From NCBI GenBank assembly GCA_963682025.1, contig OY821519.1:12190168-12254167 (forward strand): a DNA stretch of 64,000 bases, written 5' to 3'. The translations under genes were made by a program, and so were the position numbers. This document shows, piece after piece, positions 44,111-55,745 of the stretch. How positions within the stretch are numbered: position 1 is the stretch's first letter; each line of letters starts with the position of its first letter. Below the pieces are notes generated by a model. The model had not been told where the DNA came from. It searched no databases and worked only from the letters and a program-made list of their open reading frames with translations. This stretch comes from Cordilura impudica. Its lineage: Eukaryota > Arthropoda > Insecta > Diptera > Scathophagidae.

Positions 44111-44713
44111 CAAATTTAAAAATATCAAATAAAAGGCACTCATGTGAGCTTCAAAATGATATATATATATTACTCAATTCCGATACTAAAAAGTTATATA
44201 CAAGTCAATGTGCAAACTTTGGAGGTCCATAACTCGGAAAATATCTAGACCGTCGAAAAAGAAATATTTTGCTAGAATCGCAACAAAATGTTTTATAAGT
44301 GGTGAAAATTTTAAACCATTCGGGGCATCGCACCTAAAATACACAAAGGTTTTTAAAACGTAGAAGAAATATTTTAAATCAAAAAAAAAAAATAAACCAA
44401 ATTTCAATGCGTTTGGTGCGGAAACTGTTTTGAGAGCAGCGAAGAAGTAAGATTGCGTTTCTTACTATTTTTTTATTTGCAAAAAAATAAAAAAGTCATA
44501 ACCCTAATGTACATAAATAAATACTGGAAAAATATGAATAAAAGAATTTTTAACCTGGTACGAGTTATTCCAATTGAAAACATCATGTTCACGATGGTAA
44601 AAGCCTTAATTTTTGTACGGCAGCGTTTAATTTTTTTAATTCTGAAAAAATTACATAAATTTTGATTAATAAATTAATTTTATGTCATTTTTGTTTACAT
44701 GTTGTAGCTGATA
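44111..44713. other. Interior DNA of the outer element
   Basis: GTACATTAGGGTTATGAC at 39291-39308 recurs inverted at 44495-44512 (GTCATAACCCTAATGTAC). This links the two sides of the nest. No gene is seen. Confidence 0.45.
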
Positions 44714-44909
44714 GTGTGACCATATTTAAAAATAAAGAAGCACTAAACGAAAAAGAATAAATATTAACAAAAAACTTTGTAAATTATATAATTAAAAATA
44801 GATTTTATTTATCTTATAAATTATAAATAAAATATAAAACAATTCTTAAAGACAAAAATGACTTTATTTACTAAAACATTTGAAAAACTAAAATAAAATA
44901 CGGTCACTC
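44714..44909. mobile_element. MITE, 196 bp, TSD TA
   Basis: GTGTGACCATATTTAAAA at the left and, inverted, GAGTGACCGTATTTTATTTT at the right, flanked by TA (44712-44713, 44910-44911). The AT-rich interior has no coding sequence. It is Tc1/mariner-like by target. Confidence 0.7.
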
Positions 44910-45109
44910 TACACCAATTTATTCGTCGTTCGTCGGCGTTAGAAATAGAAATAAACCTCTCGCAGAGTTCGTTACGCACTACGTATTTCGTTCGACGCAC
45001 TGATTGTGTGCATTTTCATATACACAAATGTGTTTTATTTCTGTCGACGAATATTCGGAACGAAAAATTCGTCGTTCATCCCAGTTGTGTTTTCAACTTT
45101 ACGCATTAA

Positions 45110-45893
45110 TTATACCCTATACCACTATGTGGTTTGGGTATAATGACTTTGTGCTGCTGTTTGTAACAACCAAAAATATTTGACCTAGACCCATCTTTAA
45201 TTATACCGATCGAATCAGAATCACTTTCTGAGTTGATTTAACAATGTCCGTCCGTCCGTCCGTCCGTCCGTCTGTGTGTCCATGTAAACCTTGTAATCAA
45301 ACTGCAGGTCGCAAATATGAATGTATTTTGATGAAATTTGGTATATAAGCTTTTATCGGCCATGGGATGAACGCTATTGAAATTGGTGAGAATCGGTCCA
45401 TGTTCAGACCTAGCCCCCATACAAATTACCCATATGGAATCGACATAAATTGCCATAATATCCAAATTGTCATATAGATCTTACTCAAATTGGGTTTGTA
45501 TGCATTCGTTACATCCATTTATGAGTAGTCCAAAAATGATCCCTTTGACCCCATATAGAGCTGCTTCCCGATCTTCACTTAAATCTATTAAAAAAACAAA
45601 AATATTGCACTGATTCTTCTCAAATTTTGTTTGTATATATTTTTGCAAAATACAAGAGACTTTACCAAACATGATCAGGATCGGTCCATTTTTGCACCAA
45701 GTCCCTATATAGATATAGCATCCGATATGAACTTTTCATATCTGCAGCCAAGAAAATTAATAAAAATCCCACTCAAATTTGGTTTTTGCTTATTTTCTAT
45801 GTCCAGTTAGTTGGGCCTAAGAGATAGGGTCTCTAAACGCATGGTATAGGGTATCGTATAGTTGGTCTAGACCGACTATAATTTTCTTACTTG
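45110..45893 (+). mobile_element. Repeat family A, full-length copy 2
   Basis: Same ends and order as copy 1, with a longer TCCG run (45246-45272). It lies 10 bp outside the right end of the nested outer transposon. Confidence 0.85.
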
Positions 45894-45994
45894 TTTTTTA
45901 ATATGAAATTTTAAAAAAATAGTGTGTTGCTTCAGCGTATGATGAATTATTAGAAAAAATATTTGTTATACGTATTGTTTGATTTAGTTACAAC

Positions 45995-46191
45995 CAGGCC
46001 TGGCCAACCCAAATCGCTCTGCGATTTCGTGGGCTATTATACTTATTATATGAAACGAAAAAAACAAAACAATTTTTGATTCAATTCAGTTCAATTTTTT
46101 TAGATCAACTATTATTTACATTGTTTCTTAATATAATTATATACAAAGAGTTCAAGAATTTATATTTTTCTAGTCAATATTTATTGTTAAT
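45995..46191. other. hAT-like tip and AT-rich DNA
   Basis: CAGGCCTGGCCAACCC at 45995-46010 followed by a small palindrome resembles a hAT terminus. No partner end or 8-bp duplication was found. Confidence 0.25.
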
Positions 46192-46860
46192 TTATAGAAT
46201 TTTAATCATATTGGAGGTAAAAATTTTCAAAAATCTAATCGAAATTATAATAAAACTTAAACCTAAGAACGTATTAACTACATAAGCTGAAGCTAGTTCA
46301 TTAATATGGGCATGTTCAGAATTTAAACAACGGAAATAAAAGCTATGAGAAAGTCTATTAATTTTGCTTTCCACGAACTCTATATGTGCAAGAGCATGGC
46401 GTCGGCAGGTAGAAAAATACCTTGGAAGATTAAAGGTTAACTTAAGCAATTTGTTTTGGAAATTTGTATTTTATTTATATGGAATTTTGCACTATTTGAC
46501 CAGACAGGGGCTGCATATAACATAACAGCCTCAAAAATTGCCTTAAATATAAGTTGTTTGTTGTTTATGTTTAGCCTTAAGCTTCAGTTTGTAAAATGAT
46601 AGAGTATTCGTATTAATATATTAACTTCATTTACAATATATGGTATATGATCTTTAAATTTAATTTTAGGGTCTGATATTGCGCCCAAATATTTAAAGTT
46701 CTGTTCCCATTGAATTAAGGCATTATTTATGTTGATATTTTTCTGCGGAATGTAACAAACTTTTCGTTTCCTAGTGAAATGCATATGGCTTGCGTTTTGT
46801 AATTATTCAGCATTATTTTCCATCTTATAATATATGAGGAAATTTTAACTAAGGCTCTTT
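46192..46860 (-). pseudogene. Jockey-like LINE, C-terminal fragment
   Basis: On the minus strand: RKRKVCYIPQKNININNALI, QNFKYLGAISDPKIKFKDHI, IFEAVMLYAAPVWSNSAKF, LPRYFSTCRRHALAHIEFVE, RCLNSEHAHINEL. This is the thumb and C-terminal region after the YADD box. Frames break near 46450 and 46580. It meets the plus-strand LINE head to head near 46870-46915. Confidence 0.85.
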
Positions 46861-46914
46861 GAATGTTAGTTATAACATCCACAGCCAAAGTTTCAGGTTT
46901 CAACGATTTGTTTG

Positions 46915-49587
46915 CAAGACCAGAAAATATCTGGTAAACTTGTTACATTGTTATCGTTTTGTAGATCGCAGAAATGTGATTTTGATCAATTTTCAACGTT
47001 TTTGGAAGATTTTCTCAACGCTTATGCGCAAAATCCATGTGTAATTGTCGGGGACAGTAATGTCGATTTTTTGCTAAACCTTTTAGCACAAGATTTATCA
47101 CATCTTCTTCAATGTTATGACTTTAAAAATTGCCATACTCTTGTCACTCGTCCTTTAAGTTCAACGTCTATTGACAATGTGTTTAGTAATATAGAACACA
47201 ATATGGAAATTAATTCTGTTGAATGTAATCTTACAGACCACAATCTGATATATTGCAGACTTAATTTACGGACAAGGGGCAAAGATTATACAGAAATTGT
47301 ACGGTATAATTGTAACTACAATCTTGTCAAAGAAAATCTTGATCGAGACATGAATATATCAATTTTAGCTGGAAATCCTAATAATGACACAGAAAATCTT
47401 ATTTCGAATGCAGTTATTAGTTCAACAGCAGAAATCAAAAGGAAAACATACCTAAAATATCTAATTACCCCTTGGATGAACAGAAATTTGCAGGCTCTAA
47501 TAGAATATAAAAACAAGCTCTTTAAACTACGAAAAAGAAAGTGTAATAAAGCCGATATTGAAATAAGTTTAAAGAGAAGTAGTAAAGTTATTAAAATTGC
47601 AAGTAAGGATGCTATGATAAACTATTATCATGAAAATTTAAGTAAAATGCAACAGGAACCAAGAAAATATTGGAAATTTTTAAATCAAACTCTTGGCAGG
47701 GGTTCTAAATCTGTAATGAATCTAAAAAATGAAGATGGTGTACTAATTGATGATGACACTATTAAAACTGAAGTTTTTAATCAGTATTTCCTAAATTCTG
47801 TTAGAAGTTTAAAAAGCCAAATTGAATCAAACCCTGAAGACAGTTGTAACTCTTTAAGAACTCTGCGAAATCACCACAACCGATTTATATTTATTTCACC
47901 AGCACAGATGAAATTTATGATATACTATCACAGTTGGAAGTGACAATGTTACATCGAAATGTTTATATGAATGTAAGGATTTAGTGGCTCCTGTTCTTGC
48001 GAATATTTCAAACTCTTCAATTACCACCTCAGTTTTTCCGGATATACTTAAAGTTCATAAAACCATTCCGATTCCAAAGGAAATTAATGCCAGTTCTGTG
48101 GAAAAGTTTAGACCGGTTGTTGTTTTGTCGGCAACTGATAAAGTTTTTGAAAAAATATTGCATTCACAACTTTTAGCATTTTTTGAAAGAGAATCTCTTA
48201 TATTCCCTAATCAATATGGTTTTCGGAAGGGTTGTGGCACTGATGAGGCTGTGATCAATGTAGTTAATTACATATGTGACTGTTTGGATAGAGGTTTTAC
48301 TGGTGTAGGGGGCCTTTTCTACGATTTTCTAGGGCTTTTGATCTTGTCGGTCACAAGATTTTAGTACAAAAGTTAAAATTTTATGGCATAAGAGGTACAG
48401 AATTGGCTCTAATAGAAAACTTTTTAGAAGGAAGGAAGCAGTATGTTCAAATTAATACGTCTAAGAGCTCAATGAATGTTGTCGAACACGGTGTTCCGCA
48501 GCGCAGTGTTTTGGGTCCTTTATTGCTTACTATATATTTAAACGATATAACCAATCTAGGTCTTGATGGGAAGATGTTTATGTACGCTGATGATTTGTGT
48601 ATTTTTTACCCGTATAAAGAAGATCTGGTTTTTAAAACGTTTGCTGAACGAGATTGTTATCTAGTTTCAGAGTTTGCGAGGTTAAACAAACTTGTACTAA
48701 ATGCTAATAAAACAAAACTCATATGATTTAGACCTCATCCGAATCGTAATAATAACAATCACAATATATATATATTGATGGCAAAGAGGTAGAGGAAGTA
48801 GAAGCCGTAATATATCTCGGAGTATTTATACAAAACAATTTGTCGTGGCATCGCCATATACAACATCTGCAGGCCAAGATATCACCGGCTCTGGGAGTGT
48901 TATTTAAATTAAAGTACAAACTTGATGAAAAGACTAAATATATTATTTTTCAATTACTGATTCAGAGCCGTTTGAATTATTTGACTTTGATATTTGGATA
49001 TAATAAAAATTATGATTTAAAATCTCTACATATATTGCAGAATAAATCATTAAAAATGGTATTTAATCTTCCCCGACTGTATCCAACTATATCTCTATAT
49101 AGGGATGTCGCCAAAAAAAGTTTTGCCTATACATGGAATGTACAAAATGCAATTATTAATATATGTTTTTAAAGTACTACATAATATCGGCACCATACTA
49201 TTTGTTTTTCAGTTAATCAACAAGCTTTTAATACAAGAAACAATTCAAACCTGAGAGTTTCATGATGTCGTTTAGAAACTACGAAATAGCGATAAGAATA
49301 TATCAGTAGTCTGGAATCTAATAGTTTACCGCAAAGTCTAAAAGAACGTTTAACCATTTTTTTATTTAAAAATAAATTAGAAGAATATCTTTTCAATAAT
49401 ATTGTAATGTTTGTGACATAATTTTAAATTACTACAAATTAAATTTCTCCTATTTTGTATAACAAATAATTTTCATTTAAATATTTTTTAATTTTATTAA
49501 AATAAGTTTAATGGCGCTGAGGCTCAATTATGTATAAATTGATTTGATGAAATAAAGTTTATATAAAATTAAAAAAAAAAAAAAAAG
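46915..49587 (+). pseudogene. Jockey-like LINE ORF2, 5'-truncated, with poly(A)
   Basis: The copy starts within the endonuclease (FLEDFLNAYAQNPCVIVGDS, with GDSN for GDFN; NLTDHNLIYCRL). The linker reads YWKFLNQTLG. The reverse transcriptase has IPIPKEINA, VEKFRPVVVLSATDKVFEKI, YGFRKGCGTDEAV, a damaged F-D box (near 48325), HGVPQRSVLGPLLLTIYLND and MYADDLCIFYP. The C-terminus has SWHRHIQHLQ and KSLKMVFNLPRLYPTISLYR. Frames change near 47943, 48330, 48727 and 48800. A 3' UTR with GAAATAAAG and a poly(A) tail (49570-49587) ends the copy. Confidence 0.88.
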
Positions 49588-49615
49588 TATAGGGTATCAT
49601 CAGCAAAAATGGACA

Positions 49616-50300
49616 TTAGGGTGGCCCTTAATAAGAAAAAGTGTTCAAACTCTCGGTCGCAGCCCCTAGAAATATGTGAATAGCAAAAAAAGTGAGAAAT
49701 ACAAAGTTTTGGGACAATCAAAAAACATTTATAGGTGGCTGAACGCGATTGAAAATTTCAAGTGTGTTTATATGGCGAAAATATCACTTTTTTCAGATTT
49801 TACGAAAATTTCGCTGTATAGTTTAATTTTTCCAACAAGTTGTTGTATAATTCGGAATCAATATTAAATTATCTTTGCAAAAACTATAAAACTTTAAAAT
49901 CGAATAAAAACCCGCCAAAAACTAGATCATGAACTTTGATGGCATTTTTTTAAACTTTAAGAAATTAATAAAGCCAACTATTTGTTTTAGTCTCTATACC
50001 TTTAAGTACTCAGATATGCAGTATTGTTTTATTACCACCTTGTCAACCTATTAAGCATTGAGACCGAAAGTGGAATTTTTTTTGATAAAATTTTTAAAAC
50101 TCCTTTTTCAAGTTTTGAAAAATTTTCTTAAACAAAATTTAAAACGTTCATCCAGCTCTTCAATGTCTTCTTAAATGCATGTCAGAGATTAACTTTGTGA
50201 ATTTTTAGGTAAATCCTTATGCCAGAATTTTTTTGACAAGGATTTTATTTTTGCGGATTTAGAGAAAAATGGGATTTTTGTAAAATATTCTGTAAATGTT
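49616..50300. mobile_element. Foldback family B copy 2, outer arm
   Basis: From the tip TAGGGTGGCCC the sequence follows the left arm of copy 1 (GAAAATTTCAAGTGTGTTT, TTGTTTTATTACCACCTTG, GAGACCGAAA). It breaks at 50301, where a LINE tail begins, and resumes at 54125. Confidence 0.85.
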
Positions 50301-50632
50301 AGTTTAGTTTAGTTTATTTTATTTTTATTTGTTCTTCCCATACAACAAGATTTACATTTTTTATATTATAGTATGGGAATTTTTAAAGAAAAACAAGTAA
50401 CGGTATACAAAAATATTTAAATAAATTGTATAATTATATAAATTAAATGAAGAAATAAATAAAATAAAGAACTAAATAAATGAATGAGTTTGACATAATT
50501 TAATATAAAAGAATCAAATGGTAAAAATTTTGATTAAAAAAAAAAAAGAGAAAAATGGTTGAAATAACGTACATAGGTATATTAAAAACAATAAGTGACA
50601 AACAATTTAAATTTGCATTGAAAAACTGGCAG

Positions 50633-53442
50633 TTATTTTGTTTTTGAACTGTATTGCGTTGTTGATTTTCTGTATTTGATTTGGTAGTAAGTTCCAGAGA
50701 TAAACGGCATTAAAATAGAAATTTTACTACGATATCTTATCGGTACAAGTTTTCTCCCTCTATTGGATCTTGCAAAGGTTAAGCGGTTGAAAAGGTATGA
50801 CGGTTCCTTCTGATATATAACTTTGTGTAATAGGACTAGCACCTTTAATTTTAAAATATTATCAAACGACATACCATATAGTCTTGTTTAAAACGAGGAA
50901 ATACGATCAAGTCTGTTTAATCCATAAACATACCTTATAATACTATTGAAGGCCACATTTAGTTTGCTTTTACTAGTTGAGTCACATAAAGCAAAAATTT
51001 CACACCCGTATAATAAAACCGGCATTAGGTAAGATTTTGCAAGTATTATTCTTATATTTAATGGAGTGCAAGATTGAGTCGCCCAAAGCGGCCGAAGCAT
51101 ACCATACGTTCTCCCTACCACAACGTTTACATGATTGTTCCAACTAAGTGTGTCATTAAAAACAATACCCAGATTTTTTTGATGAGGACACAATTTCAAT
51201 TCTCTGATTGTTGAGAACAATATCAAAATCTAGATTATGACGTAGAGTTTTCTTGTGCATGATGAAACATTTGGACTTGAGGGGATTCAGACAAAGTCCA
51301 TTAGCAGTTTCCCAGTTATAAATATTATTTAAATCATCATTAAGTTTTGCTACGTTTTCTCTGGAAGATATTAGTGGACTGCAAAGATATACTTGGACGT
51401 CATCGGCGTACATGTGTACTTTACAATACTTTACATGATCTGGCAAGTCATTGGCGTACATTGAAAATAAAAGAGGGCCTAGAATTGAGCCTTGCGGAAC
51501 ACCATTAGGTACATGAATTGGTCTCGAAAATTGGTTATTATGGAAGACTGACTGAACACGGTTTACCAGGTAGGATTCAATAAGTTTCTTTGAACACTCG
51601 GAGAAATTAAAAAGCCGGCTAAGTTTTGTTGAAAGTATTGAGTGATTAACTATGTCGAAGGCTTTAGAATGATCAAGAAGGACTAAAAAGCAAATATTTC
51701 CACCATCAATGGCATGACGAATATCATCTGCAACATCTATTAAAGTAGTTGTACAACTATGTTTTTGCCTAAAGCCTGATTGCTTTTGCGATAATAGCCC
51801 AAATCGTTTTAGGTATTCGTTTATCTGTTTATGCATTATCTTCTCAAGAGCCTTAGAAAAGAATGGTAGTATTGATATAGGCCTAAACTCAGAGTTTGCC
51901 TTAGGCACAGGAATAACCTTTGCATGCTTCCATTGTGTTGGAAACACGCTGGTGGTAAGGATCGTATTATACATGTAAGTAATGTATGGTGAGATGATAG
52001 GAAGGATAATTTTGATAAATTTAGGGTGCATGTTATCATATCCAATTGCATTTGATTTTATGGCTAAAAGACAGGTAAGTGCCTCATCATTGCTAACACA
52101 TTGAAAATCAAATGGACTATCATTATCAGAAATCACTAGGTTATCGATTGTATTGTGTGCAGGAGGTTGACATTGAACAGTGGGTAAATTAGCAAAAGCT
52201 GAAATAAGTTCATCAGGAGTGAGTTCGCAAGTTTTCCTATTACTAGTTCGGCCAATTCCAATTTCCCGAATAGTTTTCCATTTCCGTTTGGTGTTAATTG
52301 CATTTTCAAAACGGTGGCCATAATATTCAGGCTTTTGTTCTACGAATTTCACGAGTAACTTCTCTTCTAAGATTTCGATTTTCTTCTTTAAGTTGAGGTA
52401 ACTTAAATTTTTTCCAACGTGAAAACGCATTATCTCTTTGACCAATCAGTTGTTTAATATGTGCTGTAAACCACGATCTTGTATAGGTCCTAATGTTCTT
52501 CGTTATCTTAGGTACAGTAAGATCAAATAAGTATGAATTATTATTCTCCAAGAAGGACAACTGATGGTCAACAGAAGTCATATGATAAATGGACGCCCAA
52601 TTTACTAAAGAAATATGTTCTGCCAAAACATTGTAATTGATATTATTAAAGTCACGATATGTAGCTGATAGTGTTTCATTATTTAAAATAAAGTCATATG
52701 TCGTGAAAATTAAGTCGTGTTTCGAGAAACATGAGGCCGATAGTTGGTCGTACAACAATACTTTGGTTAAATCGTTAACAAAAAAAAGGTCAAGTAAAGT
52801 ACTTGCTGTTGATGTATAGTGTGTAGGCATTGTGTAGTTTAATGATGTGAGACCAATGGTTTCCATGTTTTCTGAGACATAAGTGTCACACAGAAGATTA
52901 CAATTAAAATCACCAGCAATTAACAAATCCATGTAGGTGACCGTCAACCTCTCTAATACTTCCATAAAAGAAGTGATCACAGTATCACGGTGTGGCCTGT
53001 ATATACATCCTATAAGCATTTTGTTGTTTTCAGAAATAACCTCTACAAACAAATATTCGATTTCATCAATTACCTCACCTTCATTAGATCTGCATTTAAA
53101 ATTACATTTAGTACCTTCCCTAATATATATTGCAACACCACCAGCATGTGTTTTACGATCAGCTCTGAATACATAATAATCATTTAAATTACACAGACTG
53201 TCAGGCGTATCTTTTACGAACCAAGTCTCTGACACACAAATAACATCCACAGATGAGTTTTCAAATGTCAATCTGAATTCATCAATTTTGTTATTTAGGC
53301 TCTGAGCATTTATATGACACACATTAATACCTTTCCTCTGCTTAGCCAGTATCCGTACCATGTTTAAAGTGCTTTCACTGGAACTACCACGAGATCTACG
53401 TAAATTGTTCACGTTGATAAAATATAAAGAAAAGTCTAACAA
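50633..53442 (-). pseudogene. LINE ORF2: AP endonuclease and reverse transcriptase, frameshifted
   Basis: The endonuclease (53442 to about 52330) has VCHINAQSLNNKIDEF, DVICVSETWF, HAGGVAIYIREG, LIAGDFNCNL and SKHDLIFTTYDF. A frameshift in an A run near 52340 leads to the reverse transcriptase: FRPISILPFFSKALEKIMHK, QSGFRQKHSCTTTLIDVADD, FLVLLDHSKAFDIVNHSIL, GVPQGSILGPLLFSMYAND and MYADDVQVYL. A second frameshift in an A run near 51180 precedes LGIVFNDTLSWNNHVNVV and LMPVLLYGCEIFAL. A stop near 50900 separates the last exon-like piece (LVLLHKVIYQKEPSYLFNRL). Three lesions, two in homopolymers, suggest recent death or assembly error at those two. Confidence 0.92.
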
Positions 53443-53633
53443 CGCAATGACAGCTATAATTGAAAAAGTGTATAGAAAAATTTAAATAGATAACAACAAT
53501 AACGATAATTCGATAAGTAGTATTAATTATTATAAAAATTATAAGAAACATTTTTCTAAAGAGTATAGTAAAGTTTGAATTTAATTTAATTGCAGGAAAC
53601 ATTTTAAAGGGTTGTTCTTTATGTGAAAATTTA

Positions 53634-54118
53634 TTACATCCGTGAATAATTATGAAAGGAGTGACCAGCAATGGAATCTGTAGAAGCTCCGCTATCTTGA
53701 AGTTCGGTCTCACAATGTGTAGGGAGAAAAAACTCATCTAATTGCTGCAAACTGTCTATTCGAATTGGCTTATCTGTGATTGATTGTTTACCATACATTA
53801 TACCTCGCATTGTAAAAACTGATTTTAAATGCCCATCTTTTCGTAGGTCGAGTGCATTTTGAAAAATTTTGTAGTTACGAGATGTTAGGTGTTCATTTAT
53901 GAAAACACGGCTATTGGGTACCACCTTAGGATCATTAGAAGCAAACCCTATATTTTTCAACATAAGGTGTCTTTCTTTAGATTTCCTATAACCAGCAAGC
54001 GATTTTAACATAAAATTTTTATCATATGGTGACAGAAGTTTAACCATTATGACTGCATCTGGCGAGTTGTTTTTGTCTCTATTATTTTTATGTCCTCTTT
54101 CTAAATACTTTGTAACAA
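53634..54118 (-). pseudogene. LINE ORF1, C-terminal part (FP-like domain)
   Basis: On the minus strand the frame is open from 54118: SPDAVIMVKLLSPYDKNFML, then VFINEHLTSRNYKIFQNALD, VFTMRGIMYGKQ and PIRIDSLQQLDEF, ending with TAA-free frame stop at 53634. The order (INE-LT, RG-YG, IRI) matches the Baculo_FP-like domain found in ORF1 proteins of CR1/Jockey-group LINEs, which bind RNA. The N-terminal half is lost by 5' truncation. Confidence 0.75.
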
Positions 54119-54124
54119 AAATTC

Positions 54125-54588
54125 ATCACATTTCTACTTTTAAATGTTATGTTTTATCTTAATAGCCTAGGGTTTCGTAAAAAAATATTATGACCCCGTT
54201 AATCCTTTTGGAATGGTGTCACTTATGACCCCAATTTAATAAAAAACAATTTATTTAAAAAAATCAAATATTTTGTAAGTGCTATTGAATTCTTAGATGC
54301 GACGCTTAAAATATAGTAGCTAAGTGTGTGGAACTTCCGTTTCTAAAATTTGAGATAAATCCGCGAACGTTAACCTATTATTTGCCAAGGCCAGCTTTGG
54401 AATTTAAGATATTTAAAAAAAAAATTACCGAAAACGAGTTTTTCTATTAAAATCGATGGAACCACTATTTACAATTTAAGAAAAATATTTCGGTTAGTTT
54501 TTATTTATTTAACCCTTCAGTGCTCATGGGATCAAACTTATCCATTGTGATATATCTTTAGTGCAATTATCTGCTTATTGCTCGCGAA
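54125..54588. mobile_element. Foldback family B copy 2, inner arm and centre
   Basis: Continues from 50300: CTAGGGTTTCGTAAAAAAA, ATGACCCCGTTAATCC, then the centre (GAAAACGAGTTTTTCTATTA, CAGTGCTCATGGGATCAAA). The expected right arm is absent; a Helitron and a different inverted repeat follow. Confidence 0.8.
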
Positions 54589-55445
54589 TCTATAATATTA
54601 ATAGGCTAAGCGATTTCTTGTGACTGATGCTTTGTTCCACCGTTTAATCCCGATTTTGACCAAACGTATATTATTTGAAATGTATTTCTTTTTAGCCGAT
54701 TTGCAGATTTACAAATTTTTAAATTTTTTCCTTTGTTTTGAGTAAATTGCATTTAAAGTTGCTACTAACACATACATAAAATTATACAATGCTGTGTGTG
54801 TGTTTATTAAATTTGTTAATGTGTTTGTAATAAAAATGAGTTTGTTTTTTTTTTTTTTGCTGAGTTGTGAATTGGCTATAATTGTTTAGCATACTTTTAG
54901 GATCTTTATTTAATGCAAAAATAAAATTTCCCAGAATTTGCGCTCGAATTTCGAGGGCTGGAATCTGCTAGTATAAGTTAAAACAGCTTTTAACCAATTT
55001 TATTATAAAATTACATAATGCATAAAAACTATCTATATTTTTCTAAATAAAATAAGAAGACCCACAAATGACCTAAAGCTAACAAAATACATTTTATTCA
55101 AAAGAATATGAAATATAAAATTAATATAATAATATAAAATTAAAGAATAGCAATACTTATTGCAAGTCGTATGTGATTACAAAAAATAATTAATTTGAAT
55201 TGCACACTAAATCATCCTTAAATACAACAAAATAAATAGAATTAATTTTATATTTCATATTCTTTTGAATAAAGTGTCTATTATTAGCTTTGAGTCATTT
55301 GTGGGTCTTCTGAATTTATTTAGAAAAATATAGATAGTTTTTATACATAAAATAATTTTATAACAAAATTGGTTAAAAGTTGTTTTAATTTATATCCGCG
55401 AGCAATAAGCGGATAATTGCACCAAAGATATATCAAAATGGATTA
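54540..55445. repeat. Inverted repeat around a short spacer, split by a Helitron
   Basis: The left arm (54540-54588 plus 54972-55165) and right arm (55230-55445) are inverted copies: GTGCAATTATCTGCTTATTG, TTTTAACCAATTTTATTAT, AAAACTATCTATATTTTTCT, AGAAGACCCACAAATGAC. The arms are roughly 215-240 bp and the spacer 65 bp. The Helitron at 54589-54971 inserted in the left arm only. Confidence 0.85.
54589..54971 (+). mobile_element. Helitron family 1, complete plus-strand copy
   Basis: It starts TCTATAATATTAATAGGC after A and ends GGGCTGGAATCTGCTAG before T, with the hairpin GCGCTCGAATTTCGAGGGC just inside. Length 383 bp. Because the interrupted inverted repeat has an empty opposite arm, insertion without target duplication can be seen directly. 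Confidence 0.85.
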
Positions 55446-55529
55446 TTTTGATTTGATTTTGATTTGAAATCAGCGACCCCAAATTAGTAAAGAATTGCAA
55501 TAAATTTCCAATCAACACCAGAAAAGTTG

Positions 55530-55745
55530 AATTTTGTTCCCTTGTGTTATTAACGTGTGTAGTCAGACAAAAAATGGGTGGGATCGGTCAAAGGGCCTTG
55601 CTCATAGGAAGTAAATAATAAATGTCATATATCTGGACTAGTGTAATAGTGAGAGCCTTGGGACTTTCCAGGAACCCTTTCATTACGATGCGCGGGGGGT
55701 AGCGAAACATACTGGGTACCATCTATTATGTTTCTAATTCCCAAT
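55530..55745 (+). repeat. Helitron family 2-type fragment
   Basis: TTAACGTGTGTAGTCAGACA, GGGATCGGTCAAAGGGCC, ATATATCTGGACTAGTGTAA and TTTCATTACGATGCGCGGGG match the units at 60950-61560 and the 3' end region of 17474-18500. Confidence 0.6.

Larger units (their letters stand above)
36134..45100. mobile_element. Nested outer DNA transposon, about 9 kb with insertions
   Basis: The left end (36136-36170) GTGGAAACACAACTGGGACG and following GAATGACGAATTTCG are mirrored at 45061-45098 (GTTGAAAACACAACTGGGAT on the minus strand). Both ends have GACGAA-rich subterminal DNA. The interior carries, in order, a Harbinger (36266-39284), outer-element DNA, a Penelope-like 3' end (39565-40260), an RTE-like LINE (40304-43560), a transposase-like remnant of the outer element (43736-44110) and a MITE (44714-44909). 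The TSD is unclear. Confidence 0.65.
50303..54118 (-). mobile_element. Jockey/CR1-type LINE, 3.8 kb, 5'-truncated in ORF1
   Basis: The minus-strand copy has the end of ORF1 (53634-54118), ORF2 (50633-53442) and a 3' UTR ending in AATAAACTAAACTAAACTAA (50303-50325). It sits inside foldback copy 2: the arm breaks at 50300 and resumes at about 54125 with GTTTTATCTTAATAGCC. ORF1 and ORF2 are separated by about 190 bp. Confidence 0.92.

Noticed and set aside
36134..45100. LTR retrotransposon or endogenous retrovirus
   Set aside because: No long terminal repeats, gag, protease or integrase motifs were seen anywhere in the window; the reverse transcriptases are LINE type, and the Penelope-like piece keeps only its nuclease.
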